A stretch of DNA of 64,000 nucleotides from Muribaculum sp. An289. Lineage in GTDB: Bacteria > Bacteroidota > Bacteroidia > Bacteroidales > UBA932. Shown piece after piece: positions 60,701 through 64,000 of this stretch. Positions within the stretch are counted from its first letter, which is position 1, and each line of letters opens with the position of its first letter. The stretch is from the NCBI RefSeq assembly GCF_002159555.1, contig NZ_NFIV01000001.1, positions 1 to 64,000 of the forward strand, in the 5' to 3' direction. The translations under genes and the position numbers were made by a program. The notes below the pieces were generated by a model. It had not been told where the DNA came from and did not search any database. It worked only from the letters and a program-made list of their open reading frames with translations.

Positions 60701-63263
60701 CAGTACCGTTTACATCATCAGCATAACGAATCCATGTGTAGTAACTCTTTCCGGGTAGCCCATCTTCACCGGGTAAACCATCATCGCCTTTCTGCCCCTG
60801 CTGCCCTTTCGCTACTACTTTCCAATAAGTCGTATTGGTTGGTGTAATTCCCTTTGCCGGAGTTGGATAAATGTACCTGTATGTACAAGTTTCCGCACCG
60901 TTGCTATAGCTAACCTCATCGCCTGTATAGTACACATATTCCTCGTTGTAATCTCCACGATACACACCGATAAACGACACATCGCCAGAATCGCTTAACA
61001 AGCGTACATTATGCAAGGTAAGTTGTTTTAATGCCGTCACATTCCAGTCAATAGAGCTTGTGGTATCACCGATTCTGAATTTGTTTCCGTCCAAATCCAA
61101 ATAACACTCCCCGTCACTGGTAACAATCGCTCCAGTGGTGATAGTCTTTCCGTTGATTCTGGTAAATCCATAAGTGGTTACGAAGTCACGGAAATTATCA
61201 TCAGGATATAATGAGCTTATGATACCTATCTGGAAATAGTAGTTGTTCGGATCTTCTGTAGGCTCAAACTTGTAGGGTGTTTGCGTAACGACAAACACGC
61301 CATTCGATCCAGTCTTGCTACATTTGGCAAACACATAGTAACCGCCCTGTTCGGATAGCGTAACGCTCAATTCGCTTAAATTCCATTGCTTAATGGTGGT
61401 TTCATCTATTGTCAAGTGTGCCAATATGCCGGAAGAAGCATCAAATCTGTTGGCATTACCGTTTACATTGGCTTGCATCACCACACCGATCAGAACAAAC
61501 TGCTGGCTCTTCGATCCAACGGTAAGCATATTGGTATCAATAGAATTAGGTCGTATGTTTTCTGGATCAAAATAACCGTCTGTGTCATACACCATATTCC
61601 TTAGCTCTTCTGTTGTACGCCATCCCCTGCGTGCCTTGCTCAAATCTTTCAGTCGGTTTGCTTCTATAATCTTGTTATGCTCAATCACATCTATAACCGT
61701 CTGTTGGCTTATGGATATGGTGGTAGTGTCGGATAGGGTAAGGCTGTAATCGTGATCCACAAGTAAGTTACGGCTTATCTTCTGGATTCTTATGCTCTTC
61801 TCCACACCGAAACGCACATCTTTTACTGGCACATAGTCCCCAACCTTAAAGACGCTGGTTTCGCTATCATCCGGCAAGTTTTCCAGAAAATAGGAACGGT
61901 CAAAGGTCAGAGCATACTGCACTCTGGACTGTGTACGTGGCTTGAAATCATCATACCCGGCATACCACAGATCTTCTTCTGCATTATCCTCATAGGACTT
62001 TGGCAGATTTATATCCGTGATCTTGTAGGTATTTCCAACCTCAACACGGAAAGCCTCACTATCAGTAGTTGGTATTGTAAGCCCTCGTTTATCTGTGAAA
62101 GGTATTAGGGTGAATTGCTTTTTAGCGTGATCATATCCACCATCAGCCTTAACCTCAAACTGTTGCCCGGCAAGCCTACCAGTAATGAAAGTGATCTTTG
62201 CCGTAACTCCATTGATAAGATACTTCGTACCGTTATCGTCCTTTTCGTTAAGGTCGAAGTCCATAGTATCATCAACGAATGAGTTTATATCATCCTCCAC
62301 AATAGCCGTTACCACTCCTGTACGCTTCGGATATATATCATCATATTGTGCGCCATCCTCTTCACTCCCTATTTCCTGTGCCAGTTCCGCATCCTCAATA
62401 TAACGCTTATTATCATCATCAATGCCTATCATTTCACTGTTTGCCGGGATAACCGTACCGTCAGCCAACGTATGCTCATTCTTATTCATACGCTTAGGGT
62501 ATGGAAGTTGCAAGCGTTCTGAATAGTTCCTGTAGTCACTTCGTATGTTGGTAGTTCCACCCTCCACCCAAAGACGGGTGATAATGGCTTTATCATCCAC
62601 CTTTTGATCTTTCAGAGTGAACAGTCCACCACCTTTCCCCCACTCGAAATAATCGCTTCCGTTAGGTGGCACTACCTTTGTCCCGAACTTTCCGATATGG
62701 ATCGTGCGCACACCGTTGTTTTGGGTGATACGGAACTCCAGCTTGAAATTATTATCGCTACATAGCGATTGCAAAACCTGTAGGCAGTTCTGCTTTGAGA
62801 ATGATATTGTGCGTGGCTCTGTGTCCGGGCAATTCGCTTCATCAAAAGCCCATAATCCCGGATAGTCACGGTTCATGTTGTATATGATCACCTTGACAAA
62901 ATCCCGAATGGAATAGGTAAGATCAAAAGTCATGGAAGTAGATTTTCCGCTTTCGTCTGTATTCCTGTATTGGGTTTTCATCAGTTCATACATCACGCCA
63001 TAGAATACTGCATCATACTGGTAGTATCTATCCGTTTTCATTTCACGGGTGGCACGTGTGCGGATCGTGTATTCTTCACCGCACACTATGATCTTATCGC
63101 CTTTCTCGAAGTCAAGCAATTCAGTGGAGATAATAGACAACTGTATGTTATCATCCCCCATCAAAGATATGTTCTGCGTTGCCGATTTTACGGTACAGAA
63201 AGGATCTCTGCTGAATAGCTGTATAGTACCCCCTTTTCGCTTGATTACTTCAATTTCTCCCAT
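57762..63263 (-). CDS. large phage tail protein with collagen-like and LamG domains
   Basis: A 1833-residue protein. The N-terminal 600 residues resemble a phage tail-associated lysin/baseplate spike module (EVIKRKGGTIQLFSRDP start, then DFEKGDKIIVCGEEYTI, ..VPVKDVRFGVEKSIRIQKI). After about residue 820 come four GxxGxxGEDG collagen-like blocks, each followed by a YTWIRYADD/YFHIKYSS unit. A LamG/concanavalin-like domain follows near 1200-1330 (SFTLCFWMKT, FHVALRFNDRTVSIFINGSL), then another KGETGDPGEKGDQGE block and a C-terminal fibre. It is probably the side or central tail fibre. It overlaps the next upstream gene by 19 nt. Confidence 0.8.
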   Translation of the reverse strand: MGEIEVIKRKGGTIQLFSRDPFCTVKSATQNISLMGDDNIQLSIISTELLDFEKGDKIIVCGEEYTIRTRATREMKTDRYYQYDAVFYGVMYELMKTQYRNTDESGKSTSMTFDLTYSIRDFVKVIIYNMNRDYPGLWAFDEANCPDTEPRTISFSKQNCLQVLQSLCSDNNFKLEFRITQNNGVRTIHIGKFGTKVVPPNGSDYFEWGKGGGLFTLKDQKVDDKAIITRLWVEGGTTNIRSDYRNYSERLQLPYPKRMNKNEHTLADGTVIPANSEMIGIDDDNKRYIEDAELAQEIGSEEDGAQYDDIYPKRTGVVTAIVEDDINSFVDDTMDFDLNEKDDNGTKYLINGVTAKITFITGRLAGQQFEVKADGGYDHAKKQFTLIPFTDKRGLTIPTTDSEAFRVEVGNTYKITDINLPKSYEDNAEEDLWYAGYDDFKPRTQSRVQYALTFDRSYFLENLPDDSETSVFKVGDYVPVKDVRFGVEKSIRIQKISRNLLVDHDYSLTLSDTTTISISQQTVIDVIEHNKIIEANRLKDLSKARRGWRTTEELRNMVYDTDGYFDPENIRPNSIDTNMLTVGSKSQQFVLIGVVMQANVNGNANRFDASSGILAHLTIDETTIKQWNLSELSVTLSEQGGYYVFAKCSKTGSNGVFVVTQTPYKFEPTEDPNNYYFQIGIISSLYPDDNFRDFVTTYGFTRINGKTITTGAIVTSDGECYLDLDGNKFRIGDTTSSIDWNVTALKQLTLHNVRLLSDSGDVSFIGVYRGDYNEEYVYYTGDEVSYSNGAETCTYRYIYPTPAKGITPTNTTYWKVVAKGQQGQKGDDGLPGEDGLPGKSYYTWIRYADDVNGTGISDNPTGKGFIGFAYNKETPTESNDPKDYKWSDIMGKDGVPGEPGEDGKTLYTWIAYSDNADGNPMYQQPKDTTMYIGIATNKETATESDDPKDYVWSKFKGDDGLPGVPGADGKTSYFHIKYSSVQNPTSASQMTETPSDYIGTYVDYTQADSNDPKKYTWARFKGFNGEDGLPGINGEDGKTSYLHIKYSDNGGLSFTANNGEEPGAYIGQYVDFIQKDSDNPTDYTWSLIKGESGAAGSDATTGEYYEYRYAKNGSTVSPPALDADAENPAGWSTTMPTVGNLEYLWCTMAKKSGLSDKKVFDIPVQQGETTLLDITGHGVSGALKNGASVVQDGSRYAVDLSDNAECQINWDLPFGQSFTLCFWMKTDQTLIRWMLNGYNGRDYVEKSITVSKNTWFHVALRFNDRTVSIFINGSLVQTGSINEEVVGFSMYDDNMFGSSVFYDNIRLYDGALSATDIGKDKSGASDKLVQNWCTPFRINPYDGKDGVGINTVDVEYAKSSSNTTAPTSGWQTTAPAWEDGKYIWSRTKTVLTDGSTEYTKAVCITGGKGATGSTGVGVKSIVEQYYLSSSPTSQTGGSWSTTRPTWKDGWYIWTRSVITYTNGTSTTTAAICVTGGKGETGDPGEKGDQGESPAAVYQGTYNSSKTYYGTKYRLDVVKYNGIFYIARIDAGTFSGVVPTNTSKWNPFGAQFESVATNLLLAENANIAGWVFRNNRLEAQNGSIYLDGVNGEVRLQGTMQLSTGWSGVFSDVNIFYLPATTSLKTISMGQDMDDIGKVCRLYNSGEYGQGNYQIGVYSFTAEAGFSSSVLDYYALVRPQEIVEMTCFELPGSTSTVRKGRWEITSRFAWTDFVTSGAKGRHPLILAIGRISGTNSGASISGTWWDGKSITSILSVSRQAEGKYRVSFSSSNIPSGYRVMLTGYGTVYNNSDSPVKGTIMALSTTYFDVWTSDDSTRNDGSCEFIILAPEWQYKF
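60000..60790 (-). repeat. tandem collagen-like/YxWIxYx modules in the tail gene
   Basis: Four tandem units of about 190 nt each encode GEDGKTxYTWIxYxxxxxGNPxxxxPxxxxYIGIAxNKETxTESDDPKDYxWSxxKG-like modules. They are well conserved in protein and partly so in DNA, so unit number may vary by recombination. Confidence 0.7.
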
Positions 63264-64000
63264 ATTACGATCGCATTAGTGGAAAATTCCTCTATATCCT
63301 CAATTACACCGCTAACAATAATGTCATATTCCCCGGCTTCTTCGTAGGTGTGTTCCAAAGCAACATCCGTCCCATGCACATTAAATGTATGGCTTCCATC
63401 GCCCCAATACACGTTAAGGAACTTCGTGCTTGTAACGGTTATGGTTGCTTTGCTGTTGGCATTCCCAATATGCCGTAAAACCCTCTTCACTGGCTCACAT
63501 TCAACCAGCTTCAACGAGAATGTACCAACCATAATATCGTTGTTGTAAGTTCCCCAAGTCTTATCCACATCTACATCATCAGGTACATACACTTCATATA
63601 CCAACGGTTTTGCTTTTCCGTCATACTCGCATTTCAGGCGCACTGTACCCTCCTTGTCGAATTGTTCCATGAAGAGATTAACCCAGTTTACAAACTCCGA
63701 TCTGCTGGAAGCCTCTATAAAGCAATCAAGCGTGATCGTGCGCTCCTTGTACCGTGGTCGCTTCAAGTCAATAACCTTTCCGTGATAGTTATCCCAATCC
63801 ACTTCCAAACTTTCTTTCCTTTCCAGTCTGCCAAGAAGCCCGGAAGAAGCGGAAACATACACGCCAAATTCTTTTATGTTCTTTCCGTCTATGTAGTATT
63901 CCACATCTGTATTTGCCTGTAGCTTCATTACCTCCGTAGGTGTCTTTGCCACATTGAATAAACGCAACTCATCAATGAGTGATTGAGTACCGTTAAGGCT
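63245..64000 (-). CDS. phage tail protein with LamG end and distal-tail-like domain (5' end outside window)
   Basis: The frame is open to the window edge, so the start is not seen. The visible part begins SLNGTQSLIDELRLFNVAKTPTEV, the closing strand of a LamG-type domain (IDEvRlfnvA). A distal-tail-like module follows (VSASSGLLGRLERKESLEVDWDNYHGKVIDLKRPRYKERTITLDCFIE), with the start typical of Dit proteins that link tail tube and fibre, and a C-terminal beta domain (VYWGDGSHTFNVHG). A TTG at 63967 is possible but the LamG match argues that the gene is longer. It overlaps the large tail gene by 19 nt. Confidence 0.7.
   Translation of the reverse strand, partial: SLNGTQSLIDELRLFNVAKTPTEVMKLQANTDVEYYIDGKNIKEFGVYVSASSGLLGRLERKESLEVDWDNYHGKVIDLKRPRYKERTITLDCFIEASSRSEFVNWVNLFMEQFDKEGTVRLKCEYDGKAKPLVYEVYVPDDVDVDKTWGTYNNDIMVGTFSLKLVECEPVKRVLRHIGNANSKATITVTSTKFLNVYWGDGSHTFNVHGTDVALEHTYEEAGEYDIIVSGVIEDIEEFSTNAIVIWEKLK

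Overview
The window comes from a chromosome of the order Bacteroidales (Bacteroidota). It starts inside a 16S rRNA gene of Bacteroidales type; the hypervariable text looks closest to Rikenellaceae/Alistipes relatives, but I cannot place the genus. Supporting signs are promoters of the form TTTG-N19-TAnnTTTG, almost no Shine-Dalgarno sites, a MurF-Alr fusion, a BioB-BioA fusion, FimB/Mfa2 fimbrial genes, and a tmRNA tag ending in YALAA.

Layout. (1) 1-8800, core: 16S rRNA 5' part with its promoter, malic enzyme, a GH20 hexosaminidase lipoprotein, MurF-Alr, and a secreted serine esterase. (2) 8861-21394, a genomic island of about 12.5 kb bounded by a perfect 16-bp direct repeat. It carries a fusion of an RNA 2'-phosphotransferase (KptA/Tpt1) with an FtsZ-like C-terminal region, IS and ORF remnants, a tyrosine recombinase next to a 14-bp inverted repeat that encloses an invertible promoter (pointing away from the genes here, so OFF), a four-gene type V fimbrial operon ending in a giant fimbrillin/beta-helix protein, and an IntDOT-like integrase at the right end. 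(3) 21411-51153, core: ureohydrolase-like protein, NifX-like protein, M49-type peptidase, ClpC, the complete biotin operon (bioBA-F-G-C-D), deaminase, gpsA, prfA, tcdA-mazG, CoA-transferase, coaD, thioredoxin-like protein, ung, lon, HU, a 30-residue mS38-like peptide, RNase G, LysE, lnt, tmRNA and RidA. (4) 51215-64000 and beyond, the late-gene end of a prophage integrated in a tRNA-Arg(CCT) gene, of which only the 3' half remains at 51215. It has tail proteins, a receptor-binding-type protein, a lysis cassette (holin-like, amidase, Rz-like spanin) and a diversity-generating retroelement (DGR).

The most notable system is the DGR. Reading leftward: a 453-residue target protein whose last codons are the variable repeat (55781-55886), then the template repeat (55581-55686), then a reverse transcriptase with YMDD and the DGR-type GNYTSQ motif (54241-55428). 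Over 106 aligned bases the repeats differ at 14 positions, and all 14 are adenines in the template. This is direct evidence that adenine-specific mutagenic retrohoming has acted on this protein.

Both mobile regions therefore encode switchable or diversifying surface interactions: on/off control of host fimbriae by DNA inversion, and hypermutation of a phage binding protein. Function statements rest on motifs read by eye; no database search was run.
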